From: Mycolicibacter heraklionensis
GTDB lineage: Bacteria; Actinomycetota; Actinomycetes; Mycobacteriales; Mycobacteriaceae
Assembly (NCBI GenBank): GCA_001673575.1
Contig: LZME01000157.1
Location: 1 to 46,312 of the forward strand
Direction: 5' to 3'
Length of the DNA stretch: 46,312 nucleotides
Below, in pieces: positions 24,601 to 34,382 of this stretch. A program made the translations under genes and the position numbers. A model generated the notes under the pieces. That model made no database searches. It was not told the DNA's origin and saw only the letters and a program-made list of their open reading frames with translations. The first letter of the stretch is position 1; every line of letters starts with the position of its first letter.

Positions 24601-25812
24601 GTTGGCCTGCTTGGTGTCGATATAGGAGACGTGGCAGCCGGTGTAGATCGGGTTCATGTCCCGGGTCTGCGGAGACGGGGACACCCCGCGTTGGTCCAGT
24701 TCGGCGCGCACCGCGGCGAAGAACTCGCTCGGCACGGCGCAGACGAACTTCGGCCAGGTGTAGCGGGCGTTCCAGTCCCGGTGGATCTTGGTGATCCAGC
24801 GGTTCGGCGGGGTGAAGTCGGTGCCCACCGGCAGCAGCACGTTGCGGGTGGCGGCGACCTTCTTCATCTCGGTGAACAACCGGTAGACGTCGTCCTCGGC
24901 GGCGGCCAGGGTCGTATTCGCGTCCATCCACCAGCCGGCCGCATAGTGCGCGGGCATGTAGTGGGTCAGCAGGCCGCGCCCGGACGGCGCGATCCATTCG
25001 AACTCGGAGGCGAACTGCATGCGGCGCGGATCGCCCCGATCGGCCATCGGACCCCACTGATGAAAGGGCCCGCGCGCCCAGGCGCTGGAGGACAGTCCGG
25101 CGTCGGCGACCAGCCCGGGGAACTGCGGATCGTGCCCGAACACGTCGAGCTGCCAGGCCGTGGCCGGTGCGGCGCCCATGATGTCGCGCTGAAAGCCGAT
25201 CCCGGCCACCAGGTTGCGGATCGTGGTCTCGGCGTCGGTGAGGTTGGTCGACGGCTCGTTGTAGGTGCCGCCCATCACCTCGACCCGGCCTTGGGCGATC
25301 AGCCGGCGGAGCTCGGCCCGGTCCTGCGGGTGGCTGTCCCAATACGGCTTGAGATAGTCGACTTCGGCTAGGACGAACTTGTACTCGGGGTTGTCCCGGG
25401 CCCAGTCCAGGTGCCCGCGCACCAGATCGAAACCGTTGGTCTGCCGGCACGCGCCGAGCGGGCTCTCGGTCCACACGCTGGTGTAGTGGGCCTGGGTGTT
25501 CCACCACACCGGGTCGTAGTGGAAGTGGCCGATCATGAACATGGTCCAGCCGGGTTCGGCCACGGTGAACGTGAAACGGCTGCCGTTGACCTGGGCGGCC
25601 CGCTGTTGACCCGGCACCGGATTGTCGACGATCACCGGCACCTCGACGACACCGTTTCCGGCCTCGGCTAGGGCCTCCCCGGCCAGCCCGTCGCCGTCGA
25701 TCCGCAGCGGGGTCGCCACGTCGGCATCGCGGTAGTCGACCCGGACCAGCTGGGTGGGCGCGTCGGCCGGCCCCACGAACTTCTCGGTCGATTCGACGTC
25801 GAGGATCCGCAT
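21643..25812 (-). CDS. Alpha-mannosidase, glycoside hydrolase family 38
   Basis: 1389 residues, corresponding to Rv0648 but longer. The N-terminal catalytic domain has the zinc motif GHFHYDPVWW (His98, Asp100), the probable nucleophile Asp223 in AWQLDVFGHDPQFPG, and the later zinc His in YGAHHDAITGSE. It is followed by the mid-domain (ELHRQLDRSG...) and long beta-sandwich C-terminal regions, with NEW3-like segments near 1150-1300 (VTVPADADPGLYPLRARLD). No signal peptide is seen, so it is probably cytoplasmic and takes part in turnover of mannose-containing glycans. It shares an overlap with the downstream ROK kinase. Confidence 0.93.
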   Translation of the reverse strand: MRILDVESTEKFVGPADAPTQLVRVDYRDADVATPLRIDGDGLAGEALAEAGNGVVEVPVIVDNPVPGQQRAAQVNGSRFTFTVAEPGWTMFMIGHFHYDPVWWNTQAHYTSVWTESPLGACRQTNGFDLVRGHLDWARDNPEYKFVLAEVDYLKPYWDSHPQDRAELRRLIAQGRVEVMGGTYNEPSTNLTDAETTIRNLVAGIGFQRDIMGAAPATAWQLDVFGHDPQFPGLVADAGLSSSAWARGPFHQWGPMADRGDPRRMQFASEFEWIAPSGRGLLTHYMPAHYAAGWWMDANTTLAAAEDDVYRLFTEMKKVAATRNVLLPVGTDFTPPNRWITKIHRDWNARYTWPKFVCAVPSEFFAAVRAELDQRGVSPSPQTRDMNPIYTGCHVSYIDTKQANRAAERAVLGAERFAVFAAALTGVDYPEAALAKAWAQLSYGAHHDAITGSEADQVYLDLLTGWRDAWQLGADARDSALTVLSGLVDTDQGDSAVVWNPMARDRTDIVTVHLQTPLSAGARVVAPDGTECPTHVEHGGSTVSWLARDVPSLGWQAYRLTPTADADGWQPIDGTRISNEHHQLTADPDRGGGIASWRHHGREMIIAGGLGNQLAVYDEYPKHPQSGEGPWHLVPSGNLFTSAVARDVTVQAYRGPLGERLVVSGRIRNVLAYTQTLTLWHGVDRVDCSTTIDEFTGADHLLRLRWPCPVPGALPVAEVADAVIGRGFGLLHEPSGRSVDTAQHPRTLDTPANRWFGLSATARISVGDGSRAVSVAEIVTAIAPSARGLMVALVRAGVTATCSAADGPRYGNLDVDSNLPDTRIALGGPDRNAFTRAVLDAADPAYTAELHRQLDRSGRARVWVPAEKPLPEVWVPGADLTGPRALPVLVIAGRDDETLVAEIARVADDLADAEIVVEQEARAEMEPFEARTVALINRGVPSFAVDSAGTLHTALLRSCTSWPSAAWEDDPRRTAPDGSAFQLQHWTHTFDYALVAGDGDWRQVALPERSAEFADPLQAVAVTGGEGRLPASGSLLRIDPADEVCLGALKAAGNPMARGSVQPVDPNTVTLRLVETRGGDAAVTLRSDLGPVSVLGRADLLEQPREHPAPDRLHGYEIATVTARLDVENVGAAGSLGTESEAAQPLYARYWLHNRGPAPLGGLPVTPALHPHRVDADAGAPLNLELTVASDCVDAALTGGVTWQCPVGWAVTPAAQPVRLAAGDHARIPVRVTVPADADPGLYPLRARLDLSGDVPRAWRQPVEDVAVVRVGDPGPDRLLYVGDPSAIEVTAGRSARLTVLVGTDAHADLAVEAHLVSPWGTWEWAGPPVRGAVVPAGGQVELSFEVAPPVWATPGTWWALVRVGGAGALAYSSAVPLAVLAPVPVGVD

Positions 25813-25916
25813 GACACAAACCTACGGATGCGCGCGCCGCCGAGCGGAGCCTTTCGGTGAGCGACCGCAATCGGTGCGCGTGGCTAAATGTCGCACCCGA
25901 CTGGCAGGCTCGGGTC

Positions 25917-26441
25917 ATGCCCGCATGGAGTGAGTTGCTGGCCGACCAGCTCGACTGGCACTGGAAGAACCTGCTGCGCCCGCGGCTGGACGGCCTCACC
26001 GACGACGAGTACTTGTGGGAGCCGGTGGCCGGCTGCTGGTCCGTACGCCGCGATGGCATCGACTTTGCCTTCCCGGCACCCGAGCCTGCGCCGTTCACCA
26101 CCATCGCCTGGCGGATGGCGCACGTGATCGTCGGGGTGTTCGCCGTGCGCAACCACCACCACTTCGGCGGGCCGCCGGCCGATTACCAGCGCTGGCCGTA
26201 CGCCCTCGACGCCGCCACCGCGCTGCGCCAGCTCGACGACGCCTACGCAGGCTGGATCGCCGGGGTCCGTGGCCTCGATGAGTCCGCGTTGGCCCGGCCC
26301 ATCGGCGCGGCGGAGGGGCCGTGGGCCGAGCGCACCATGGCCGAGCTCGTCTTGCACATCCACCGCGAAGCCATCCATCACGGAGCCGAAATCGCCTGCC
26401 TGCGCGATCTGTACGCGCACCGACCCGATCGAAAGGACTGA
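25917..26441 (+). CDS. DinB-family protein (first copy)
   Basis: 174 residues from ATG 25917 (MPAWSELLADQLDWHW). DinB four-helix bundle features are seen: LTDDEYLWEPVAGCWSVR, HVIVGVFAVRNHHHFG and LHIHREAIHHGAEIACLRDLY with possible metal-binding His. An in-frame GTG at 25857 would add 20 residues without family character. DinB-fold proteins include mycothiol-dependent thiol transferases, which fits an actinobacterium, but no substrate can be assigned. It is followed 2 bp later by a second DinB-type gene. Confidence 0.85.
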   Translation: MPAWSELLADQLDWHWKNLLRPRLDGLTDDEYLWEPVAGCWSVRRDGIDFAFPAPEPAPFTTIAWRMAHVIVGVFAVRNHHHFGGPPADYQRWPYALDAATALRQLDDAYAGWIAGVRGLDESALARPIGAAEGPWAERTMAELVLHIHREAIHHGAEIACLRDLYAHRPDRKD

Positions 26442-26443
26442 CC

Positions 26444-27055
26444 ATGCCCGGACTTGCCCCGCCGGTGACCGACGAACGCCACGCGCTGCGCGAATTTGTG
26501 GCCTACCACCAAAGCGCCTACTTCGCGGTGGCCTACGGCCTGACCGATGAGCAGGCCCGGGCCACCCCGACGGCCAGCGCCTTGTCGATCGGCGCGCTGG
26601 TCAAACATGCCACCGGGATGCAACACACCTGGATGTCCCGGGTCGCCGCCGCACCGGACGCGCCGCCCGCGGACAACCGGCCGGGCGAGGAGAGGGCCCG
26701 CGAATATCAGGACCAGTACGTGCTGCGTCCGGACGAGACCCTGGCCGGGGCGTTGGAGGCGTTCGCGGCGCAGAACGCCGAGACGCTGCGCCTGTTGGAG
26801 TCCGCCGACCTCGACGCCGCGGTGCCGGTGCCGCGCGACGCACCGTGGTTCCCCACCGATGTCGACGCGTGGACGGTGCGCTGGGTGTTCCATCACGTGA
26901 TCAACGAGCTCGCCCGGCATGCCGGGCACGCCGACATCATCCGGGAAAGCATCGACGGCGCCACCATGTACGAACTGATCGCCGGGTTCGAGGGCGCCGA
27001 ACCGACCGCCTGGCTGACCCCCTGGCGACCGGGTGCTAAGGCCGCCAAGGCGTAA
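26444..27055 (+). CDS. DinB-family protein (DUF664-type, second copy)
   Basis: 203 residues, with the actinobacterial DinB pattern: VTDERHALREFVAYHQSAY, GLTDEQARATPTASALSIGALVKHATGMQHTW, TVRWVFHHVINELARHAGHADIIRESIDGAT. Metal-site His are in KHATGMQH and ELARHAGHAD. The ATG at 26444 follows GGACTGACC and comes 2 bp after the first DinB gene, so both are one operon. The likely role is small-molecule thiol or maleylpyruvate-type chemistry; this is a family inference only. Confidence 0.88.
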   Translation: MPGLAPPVTDERHALREFVAYHQSAYFAVAYGLTDEQARATPTASALSIGALVKHATGMQHTWMSRVAAAPDAPPADNRPGEERAREYQDQYVLRPDETLAGALEAFAAQNAETLRLLESADLDAAVPVPRDAPWFPTDVDAWTVRWVFHHVINELARHAGHADIIRESIDGATMYELIAGFEGAEPTAWLTPWRPGAKAAKA

Positions 27056-27105
27056 GGCGGTGCGCTGGCGGAGAACTTCCGCCGGTGATTTGGCAGACTG
27101 CAGCA

Positions 27106-28458
27106 ATGAGTTCGACCCCACCCCGCCAGGTGGCCCAGCTGGACCGGGTGCCGCTGCCGGTTGAGGCGGCCCGCATCGGCGCAACGGGCTGGCAGCTCAC
27201 CCGCGCCGCCGCCCGCGTCTTCACCCGGTTGCTCGGGCCCGGGCCGATCCAGCAGAAGGTGATCCGCGAGCTGCCGCAGACGTTCGCCGACCTGGGCCCC
27301 ACCTACGTCAAGTTCGGCCAGATCATCGCCTCGAGCCCCGGCGCGTTCGGCGAACCGCTGTCGCGCGAGTTCCGCGGGCTGCTCGACTCCGTGCCGCCCG
27401 CCGACCCGGCCGAGATACACACCCTTTTTGTCGAGGAACTGGGCGCCGAACCGCAGGAGCTGTTCGCGAAGTTCGACGAGACTCCGATCGCGTCGGCCTC
27501 GATCGCCCAGGTGCACTTCGCCACCCTGCACAGCGGCGAGGAGGTCGTGGTCAAGATCCAGCGGCCCGGCATCCGCCGACGGGTAGCGGCCGACCTGCAG
27601 ATCCTCAAACGCTTCGCCCAGCTGGTGGAGCTGGCCAAGCTGGGCCGGCGACTGTCGGCCGGCGATGTGGTCGCCGACTTCGCCGACAACCTCGCCGAGG
27701 AGTTGGACTTCCGTATCGAGGGCCAGTCGATGCAGACCTGGGTATCGCACCTGCATGCCTCCCCGCTCGGCAAGAACATCAAGGTGCCCGACGTGCACTG
27801 GGACTTCACCAGTGAGCGAGTGCTGACGATGGAGCGCGTGGCGGGCATCCGCATCGACGACGCTCCCGCCATCCGCAAGGCGGGTTTCGACGGCGTGGAG
27901 CTGGTCAAGGCGCTGCTGTTCTCCACCTTCGAGGGCGGTCTGCGGCACGGGTTGTTCCACGGCGACCTGCACGCGGGCAATCTGCTGGTGGACGACGAGG
28001 GCCGGGTGGTGTTCCTGGACTTCGGGATCATGGGCCGCATCGACCCCCGCACCCGGTGGCTGCTGCGCGAGCTGGTCTACGCGCTGCTGGTCAAGAAGGA
28101 CCACGCCGCGGCCGGGAAGATCGTGGTGCTGATGGGCGCGGTGGGCACCGTCAAACCCGAGGGTCAGGCCGCCAAGGATCTCGAGGCGTTCGCCACCCCG
28201 CTGACGATGAAATCGCTGGGCGACATGTCCTACGCCGAGATCGGCAGGCAGCTCGGAGCGCTGGCCGACGCCTACGACGTCAAGTTGCCGCGCGAGCTGG
28301 TGCTCATCGGCAAGCAGTTCCTCTATGTGGAGCGCTACATGAAACTGCTGGCGCCGCGCTGGCAGATGATGTCCGACCCGCAGCTGACCGGTTATTTCGC
28401 CAACTTCATGGTCGACGTCAGCCGCGAGCACAAAGACAACGACGACCCGGGAGTCTGA
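27106..28458 (+). CDS. ABC1/UbiB-family atypical kinase
   Basis: 450 residues, corresponding to Rv0647c. It contains the UbiB signature KxGQ (TYVKFGQIIAS), the Ala-rich nucleotide loop (ASASIAQVHFA), EELDFRIEGQ, the catalytic HGDLHAGNLLV and DFG (VFLDFGIMG). UbiB proteins are ATPases with a protein-kinase-like fold that act on lipid metabolism; mycobacteria use menaquinone, so the target here is unknown. ATG 27106 (MSSTPPRQ) is the start used; an in-frame codon at 27085 is an alternative. It ends 2 bp before the lipase gene. Confidence 0.9.
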   Translation: MSSTPPRQVAQLDRVPLPVEAARIGATGWQLTRAAARVFTRLLGPGPIQQKVIRELPQTFADLGPTYVKFGQIIASSPGAFGEPLSREFRGLLDSVPPADPAEIHTLFVEELGAEPQELFAKFDETPIASASIAQVHFATLHSGEEVVVKIQRPGIRRRVAADLQILKRFAQLVELAKLGRRLSAGDVVADFADNLAEELDFRIEGQSMQTWVSHLHASPLGKNIKVPDVHWDFTSERVLTMERVAGIRIDDAPAIRKAGFDGVELVKALLFSTFEGGLRHGLFHGDLHAGNLLVDDEGRVVFLDFGIMGRIDPRTRWLLRELVYALLVKKDHAAAGKIVVLMGAVGTVKPEGQAAKDLEAFATPLTMKSLGDMSYAEIGRQLGALADAYDVKLPRELVLIGKQFLYVERYMKLLAPRWQMMSDPQLTGYFANFMVDVSREHKDNDDPGV

Positions 28459-28460
28459 CC

Positions 28461-29369
28461 GTGGTGGAGATGCGCAGCGGCACTGCCCGCTCGGGCGATC
28501 TGGAGATCTTCTACGAAGACCTGGGCAACCCCGAGGATCCGCCGGTGCTGCTGGTGATGGGGCTGGGCGCTCAGCTGCTGCTGTGGCGCACCGGGTTCTG
28601 CGAGAAGCTGGTCGCCCAGGGCCTGCGAGTGATCCGCTACGACAACCGCGACGTCGGCTTGTCCAGCAAGCTGGGCCGCGAACAGGCCCGCGGCGCGCTG
28701 GTGCCCCGGATGGCGCGGTTCTGGCTGGGTAAGCCCAGCCCGGCCGTCTACACCCTCGAAGACATGGCCGACGACGCCGCCGCCCTGCTGGATCACCTGG
28801 GGATCGAGCAGGCGCACGTGGTCGGCGCATCCATGGGCGGCATGATCGCGCAGGTGTTCGCCGCACGGTTCGCGCCCCGGACCCGTTCCCTGGCCGTCAT
28901 CTTCTCCAGCAACAACCGGCGTTTCCTTCCCCCTCCGGCACCGCGCGCACTGATGGCGCTGCTGACCGGTCCGTCACCGGACTCCCCCCGCGACGTCATC
29001 ATCGACAACGCGGTGCGGGCCAGCCGGATCATCGGCAGTCCGCGCTACCCGGCACCGGAAGAGCAACTTCGGGCCAACATCATCGAGGCGTACGAACGCA
29101 GCTACTACCCGTGGGGCATCGCCCGGCAGTTCGGCGCCATCCTGGCCAGCGGCAGCCTGGCCGCCTATGACCGCTTGATCACCGCGCCGACTGTGGTCAT
29201 CCACGGCCTGGCCGACAAGCTGATGCGGCCCTCGGGAGGCAGAGCGGTCGCCGACGCCATCGATCGCGCCCGGCTGGTGCTGTTCGAGGGCATGGGTCAC
29301 GACCTGCCCGAAGAGTTGTGGGACCCGGTGATCAGCGAGCTGACCACGACATTTGCCGCCGCGAGATAA
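28461..29369 (+). CDS. lipG: Alpha/beta hydrolase, LipG-like
   Basis: 302 residues, corresponding to Rv0646c (LipG). The alpha/beta hydrolase motifs are LLVMGLGAQLLLWR (oxyanion region), YDNRDVGLSS, the nucleophile elbow GASMGGMIAQ, the acidic residue near HGLADKLMRPSG and the final catalytic His in GMGHDLPEE. It probably cleaves an ester or thioester. The start is ambiguous among GTG 28461, GTG 28464 and ATG 28470; I chose the first because of the GGGAG at 28449-28453 and coupling with the preceding stop. It sits upstream of the mycolate methyltransferases, as in M. tuberculosis. Confidence 0.88.
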   Translation: MVEMRSGTARSGDLEIFYEDLGNPEDPPVLLVMGLGAQLLLWRTGFCEKLVAQGLRVIRYDNRDVGLSSKLGREQARGALVPRMARFWLGKPSPAVYTLEDMADDAAALLDHLGIEQAHVVGASMGGMIAQVFAARFAPRTRSLAVIFSSNNRRFLPPPAPRALMALLTGPSPDSPRDVIIDNAVRASRIIGSPRYPAPEEQLRANIIEAYERSYYPWGIARQFGAILASGSLAAYDRLITAPTVVIHGLADKLMRPSGGRAVADAIDRARLVLFEGMGHDLPEELWDPVISELTTTFAAAR

Positions 29370-29487
29370 TTTCGCTCAATGGCCACTCAGTGGTCAAGAC
29401 CACACCGAAGTGCTCCTAACAGATGAGCAACGGTAGTCTGTGCACACTCTCCCCCCAATTTTGAGAAGATCGCGAGTGAACTGAGCC

Positions 29488-30351
29488 ATGCCCAAACTGG
29501 AACCGAAGTACGAGGAACTGCAGTCGATCTACGACATCTCTAATGAGTTCTACGAGTTGTTCCTAGGTCCGACGATGGGCTACACCTGCGGGTTCTACCC
29601 GGACAAGGACACCACCTGCGACGAGGCGCAGATCGCCAAGTTCGACCTGGCACTGGGCAAGCTGGGCCTGGAGCCCGGCATGACACTCCTCGACATCGGC
29701 TGCGGTTGGGGAGCCTGCATGCAGCGTGCCCTGGAGAAGTACGACGTCAACGTCATCGGGCTCACCCTCAGTGGCGAGCAGCGCCAGTACGCCATCGACA
29801 AGCTGGCCAAGGTCGACACCAACCGCAACATCGAGGTGCGCCTGCAGGGCTGGGAGGAGTTCACCGACAAGGTGGACCGGATCGTGTCGATCGGCGCGTT
29901 CGAGCACTTCGGCCGCGACCGCTGGCCGGCCTTCTTCGACATCACCTACAACGCACTGCCCGACGACGGCCGGATGCTCCTGCACACCATCACCGCGATC
30001 AGCGGGCAGGACGAAGCGCAGGCCAAGGGCATCCCGATGACGATGAACCTGGCCAAGTTCACCCTGTTCATCATGCGGGAGATCTTCCCCGGCGGACAGC
30101 TTCCGTCGGCGTGGCTGCCGCGCAAGTACGCCGCCGACGCCGGTTTCACTGTGACCCGGGATGACGAGATCGGGCCGCACTACGCCCGCACCCTTGAGGA
30201 CTGGGCGGCGATGTTGGCGGCAAACAAGGAGCGGGCGATCGAGGTGCAGGGCCAGGAGGCCTACGACCGCTTCGACAAGTACCTCAACGGGTGCGTGGAA
30301 CTGTTCCGCAACGGAAACACCAGCGTCCACCAGTACACGCTGCAGAAATAG
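29488..30351 (+). CDS. SAM-dependent mycolic acid methyltransferase (MmaA/UmaA/CmaA family)
   Basis: 287 residues of the cyclopropane-mycolate synthase family. SAM motif I is [14 protein letters not shown] (about residues 71-80), followed by [18 protein letters not shown] and IVSIGAFEHFG. The C-terminal part (GIPMTMNLAKFTLFIMREIFPGGQLP, HYARTLEDWAAMLAANKERAIEVQG) looks mixed between MmaA1/UmaA and CmaA2 types. It modifies mero-mycolate chains on ACP, by methyl transfer or cyclopropanation; the exact product cannot be told. It is followed by an mmaA4-like gene, whereas M. tuberculosis has four mmaA genes here. Confidence 0.9.
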   Translation: MPKLEPKYEELQSIYDISNEFYELFLGPTMGYTCGFYPDKDTTCDEAQIAKFDLALGKLGLEPGMTLLDIGCGWGACMQRALEKYDVNVIGLTLSGEQRQYAIDKLAKVDTNRNIEVRLQGWEEFTDKVDRIVSIGAFEHFGRDRWPAFFDITYNALPDDGRMLLHTITAISGQDEAQAKGIPMTMNLAKFTLFIMREIFPGGQLPSAWLPRKYAADAGFTVTRDDEIGPHYARTLEDWAAMLAANKERAIEVQGQEAYDRFDKYLNGCVELFRNGNTSVHQYTLQK

Positions 30352-30508
30352 TCGGGATCGGCCTGCCGCGGGTTCCGGCTTGGCTACATTTCACGTCAAC
30401 CGATTCACCCCCGACCCGCTAAGCTGCAACAGTTGACCGGCACGGAACGACAAGGCGGTTATCACGGCCGGTCACAGCGGGTTTCATCAGGAAGGCAACC
30501 AGTCACAG

Positions 30509-31399
30509 ATGGTGGACAAATCGACCCGGACCGCAGACATGCGCCCGAAATTCGAAAACATCCAGGCCCACTACGACCTGTCCGATGACTTCTTCGCACT
30601 TTTCCAGGACCCGACCCGGATGTACAGCTGTGCGTACTTCGAGCCGCCGGACGCCAGCTTGGAAGAAGCCCAGATCGCCAAGCTCGACCTGAACCTGGAC
30701 AAGCTGGACCTGCGCCCGGGGATGACGCTGCTCGACATCGGTTGCGGCTGGGGTGCGACCATGAAGCGCGCCGTCGAGAAGTACGACGTCAACGTCATCG
30801 GCCTGACCCTGTCGAAGAATCAGCACGCCTACTCGCAGAGCCTGCTCGACGGCATCGACACCGACCGGTCACGGCGGGTCCTGCTGCAGGGCTGGGAGCA
30901 GTTCGACGAGCCCGTGGACCGGATCGTCTCGATCGAGGCTTTCGAGCACTTCGGTTTCGAGAACTACGACAACTTCTTCAAGAACAGCTACGACATCATG
31001 CCGGCCGACGGCCGGATGACGATCCAGAGCAGCGTGAGCTTCCACCCCTATGAGCTCAACGCGCGGGGCAAGAAACTGACGTTCGAGACGGCGCGGTTCA
31101 TCAAGTTCATCCTGACCGAGATCTTCCCGGGCGGCCGACTGCCCACCACCAACATGATGGTGGAGCACGGCGAGAAGGCCGGTTTCACTGTGCCCGAGGC
31201 GCTTTCGCTGCGACCGCACTACATCAAGACGCTCAGGATCTGGGGCGACGCACTGGAGGCCCACCACGCCGAAGCGGTGGCCATCCAGTCCGAAGAGGTC
31301 TACGAGCGCTACATGAAGTACCTGCGCGGCTGCGAGTACTACTTCACCGACGAGTCGCTGGACGTCAGCCTGGTGACCTACGCCAAGCAAGCACCCTAG
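30509..31399 (+). CDS. mmaA4: Hydroxymycolate synthase MmaA4 (Hma)
   Basis: 296 residues, very similar throughout to M. tuberculosis MmaA4: [119 protein letters not shown] and [11 protein letters not shown]. This enzyme adds a methyl and hydroxyl group to the mero-chain, the first step to oxygenated (keto/methoxy) mycolates, so the host probably makes oxygenated mycolic acids. MmaA4 is also linked to thiacetazone action in M. tuberculosis. Start ATG 30509. Confidence 0.93.
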   Translation: MVDKSTRTADMRPKFENIQAHYDLSDDFFALFQDPTRMYSCAYFEPPDASLEEAQIAKLDLNLDKLDLRPGMTLLDIGCGWGATMKRAVEKYDVNVIGLTLSKNQHAYSQSLLDGIDTDRSRRVLLQGWEQFDEPVDRIVSIEAFEHFGFENYDNFFKNSYDIMPADGRMTIQSSVSFHPYELNARGKKLTFETARFIKFILTEIFPGGRLPTTNMMVEHGEKAGFTVPEALSLRPHYIKTLRIWGDALEAHHAEAVAIQSEEVYERYMKYLRGCEYYFTDESLDVSLVTYAKQAP

Positions 31400-31428
31400 G
31401 CGCTTCCGCCGGCGCAAGAAGCCACACG

Positions 31429-31468
31429 GAAAAGCCCCCGCCACGCCGAAGCGTGCGGGGGCTTTTTC
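31429..31468. terminator. Bidirectional terminator between mmaA4 and rplA
   Basis: A strong stem-loop: GAAAAGCCCCCGC on the left and GCGGGGGCTTTTTC on the right, with an extra CACGC/GCGTG pairing and one bulge. It has A-tracts on one side and T-tracts on the other, so it can end transcription from both convergent genes. Confidence 0.85.
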
Positions 31469-31476
31469 GTGGAGTC

Positions 31477-32184
31477 TTACTCAGCCGCGAAGTTGCGGGT
31501 GACGGCCGGGTCCACCGGGATGCCGGGGCCGGTGGTCGTCGAGATGGTGACCTTCTTGAGGTAACGGCCCTTGGACGACGACGGCTTGAGCCGGAGCACC
31601 TCGTCGAGGGCCGCGCCGTAGTTCTCCGCCAGCTTTGCCTCTTCGAACGACGCCTTGCCGATGACGAAGTGCAGGTTGGCCTGCTTGTCGACACGGAAGT
31701 TGATCTTGCCGCCCTTGATGTCGGAGACGGCCTTGGCGACGTCGGGGGTGACGGTGCCGGTCTTCGGGTTGGGCATCAGACCACGCGGGCCCAGGACGCG
31801 GGCGATGCGGCCGACCTTGGCCATCTGGTCCGGGGTGGCGATTGCAGCGTCGAAGTCGAGGAACCCGCCCTGGATCTTCTCGATCAGGTCGTCGCTGCCG
31901 ACCACGTCGGCGCCGGCGGCGATGGCCTGCTCGGCCTTCTCGCCGACCGCGAACACCGCCACGCGGGCGGTCTTACCGGTGCCATGCGGCAGGTTGACGG
32001 TGCCGCGGACCATCTGGTCGGCCTTACGCGGGTCAACACCGAGCCGGATGGCGACCTCGACGGTGGCGTCCTGCTTGGTCGAGGACGTCTCCTTGGCGAG
32101 TTTGGCCGCCTGCAGCGGGGTGTAGAGGTTGTCGCGGTCCACCTTCTCGGCGGCGGCGCGGTAAGCCTTGCTGGTCTTGCTCAT
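31477..32184 (-). CDS. rplA: 50S ribosomal protein uL1
   Basis: 235 residues, the L1 stalk protein that aids release of deacylated tRNA. Family blocks are seen: [55 protein letters not shown] and [14 protein letters not shown]. It follows rplK after a spacer of 155 bp. A terminator follows the stop. Confidence 0.98.
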   Translation of the reverse strand: MSKTSKAYRAAAEKVDRDNLYTPLQAAKLAKETSSTKQDATVEVAIRLGVDPRKADQMVRGTVNLPHGTGKTARVAVFAVGEKAEQAIAAGADVVGSDDLIEKIQGGFLDFDAAIATPDQMAKVGRIARVLGPRGLMPNPKTGTVTPDVAKAVSDIKGGKINFRVDKQANLHFVIGKASFEEAKLAENYGAALDEVLRLKPSSSKGRYLKKVTISTTTGPGIPVDPAVTRNFAAE

Positions 32185-32339
32185 TGGTTATCCAATCTCA
32201 GGTGGTTGGTTGTGGTTGGCGGGCCGAAGCTGGCCCTCCCACGGTTCCGTTTCTCTCCGAACGCTCCTTCGCACTCCTGCGCTGGGCCTCGTTCCTCGGC
32301 CCGCTTCGTCGTGCTCAGGACATTCGTCGAGTCGGGGTA
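32185..32339 (-). other. rplK-rplA spacer (155 bp, no gene)
   Basis: No open frame is convincing. Read on the minus strand it contains short GC-rich repeats of the type AGGAACGAGG/GAAGGAGCG, and a small hairpin GGGCC-AGCTTC-GGCCC near rplA. It may carry an L1-binding or processing site; that is a guess from position only. Confidence 0.35.
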
Positions 32340-32768
32340 CTACTCGACGGTGATGCCCATGGAGCGGGCGGTACCGGCGATGATCTTGGCGCCGGCCTCG
32401 ATGTCGTTGGCGTTGAGGTCGGCCTTCTTGGTCTCGGCGATCTCGCGCACCTGGTCCCAGGTCACCTTGGCGACCTTGGTCTTGTGCGGTTCGGCCGAGC
32501 CCTTGGCGATACCAGCGGCCTTGAGCAACATCCGTGCCGCGGGCGGGGTCTTGAGCGCAAAGGTGAAGCTGCGGTCCTCGTAGACGGTGATCTCCACGGG
32601 GATGACGTTGCCGCGCTGGCCTTCCGTCGCGGCGTTGTACGCCTTGCAGAACTCCATGATGTTCACGCCGTGCTGACCAAGTGCGGGTCCGACCGGCGGC
32701 GCGGGGTTGGCCTCGCCAGCCTTGATCTGAAGCTTGATCAGCCCGGCGACCTTCTTCTTCGGGGCCAT
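32340..32768 (-). CDS. rplK: 50S ribosomal protein uL11
   Basis: 142 residues, the GTPase-associated-centre protein that is needed for RelA activation and thiopeptide binding. The sequence is typical: [48 protein letters not shown] and an [11 protein letters not shown]-terminus. It follows nusG by 25 bp, and the secE-nusG-rplK-rplA order is the usual bacterial one. Confidence 0.98.
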   Translation of the reverse strand: MAPKKKVAGLIKLQIKAGEANPAPPVGPALGQHGVNIMEFCKAYNAATEGQRGNVIPVEITVYEDRSFTFALKTPPAARMLLKAAGIAKGSAEPHKTKVAKVTWDQVREIAETKKADLNANDIEAGAKIIAGTARSMGITVE

Positions 32769-32793
32769 GAGAGGGTGTTTCCTTTCCTACGTA

Positions 32794-33615
<822 letters not shown>

Positions 33616-33623
33616 CTATAACT

Positions 33624-34073
33624 TCACTCGCCGAACACCAGCAGCACCAGCCGAGCGAATCCGAAGTCTGCCCCGGCGACCAATGCCACCATGAAGACCA
33701 GGAACGCCAGCACCACCGCGGTGTAGGTGACCATCTGCTTGCGGTTCGGCCAGATCACCTTGCGAAGTTCGCCGACGACCTGCTTGAGGAAGTTCAATAC
33801 GAAGACGAACGGGTTGCGGGAAGGCCCTTCGGCCTTCTTCTTCGCCTTCTTCTTGGCCTTCTCGGCATCCGCGGCGTCTTCCGCGTCCAATTCGGTAGCT
33901 GTGGACTCCACGTCGGCGCCGTCACCGGCACCACGACGCCGCGAACGCTTGCCGGTGGGCCGCAGCGGGTCGCCGACCTGCCTGCTCACCACGGCCGTGC
34001 GACTGCTGCTGCCGGATTCGGCATCGCTATCGCCGTCGGCTGCGGCGTCGGGACGGTCGAGCTCGTCGGTCAC
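33624..34073 (-). CDS. secE: Preprotein translocase subunit SecE
   Basis: 149 residues. A long charged cytoplasmic extension (residues 1-85, including [12 protein letters not shown]) precedes the SecE core: [20 protein letters not shown] and a single membrane segment ([19 protein letters not shown]). Mycobacterial SecE is known to have one helix and a longer N-terminus. The GTG start at 34073 (MTDELDRPD) has AAGGAG 6 nt upstream. It is cotranscribed with nusG. Confidence 0.95.
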   Translation of the reverse strand: MTDELDRPDAAADGDSDAESGSSSRTAVVSRQVGDPLRPTGKRSRRRGAGDGADVESTATELDAEDAADAEKAKKKAKKKAEGPSRNPFVFVLNFLKQVVGELRKVIWPNRKQMVTYTAVVLAFLVFMVALVAGADFGFARLVLLVFGE

Positions 34074-34150
34074 CGCATGCTCCTTCGTTGTTCGCGCTTA
34101 CCTCATTGCCGTACCGCGCATGGTGTCCAGTGTCCACCATGGCACGTCAG

Positions 34151-34223
<73 letters not shown>

Positions 34224-34382
34224 TCGCGGTTGGCGTACCAACCTCCGGGTTCGGAAGCCTTACCCGTGCGCCGTCTCCGGCTCACACAATTCGCGCGCCC
34301 CCCGTTCGCCTCACGGAAAGCGCGCTAATGCTGGGAAAACCCCGAAGTCCGAGTGTACCTCGCCCTTGCGGCCAGTTACTAA

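Noticed and set aside
22297..25371. Long open frame on the plus strand inside the alpha-mannosidase gene
   Set aside because: Antisense of a well-supported GH38 gene; composition is that of a shadow frame.
26893..28866. Long open frame on the minus strand across the UbiB gene
   Set aside because: Antisense of the kinase gene, which has full catalytic motifs.
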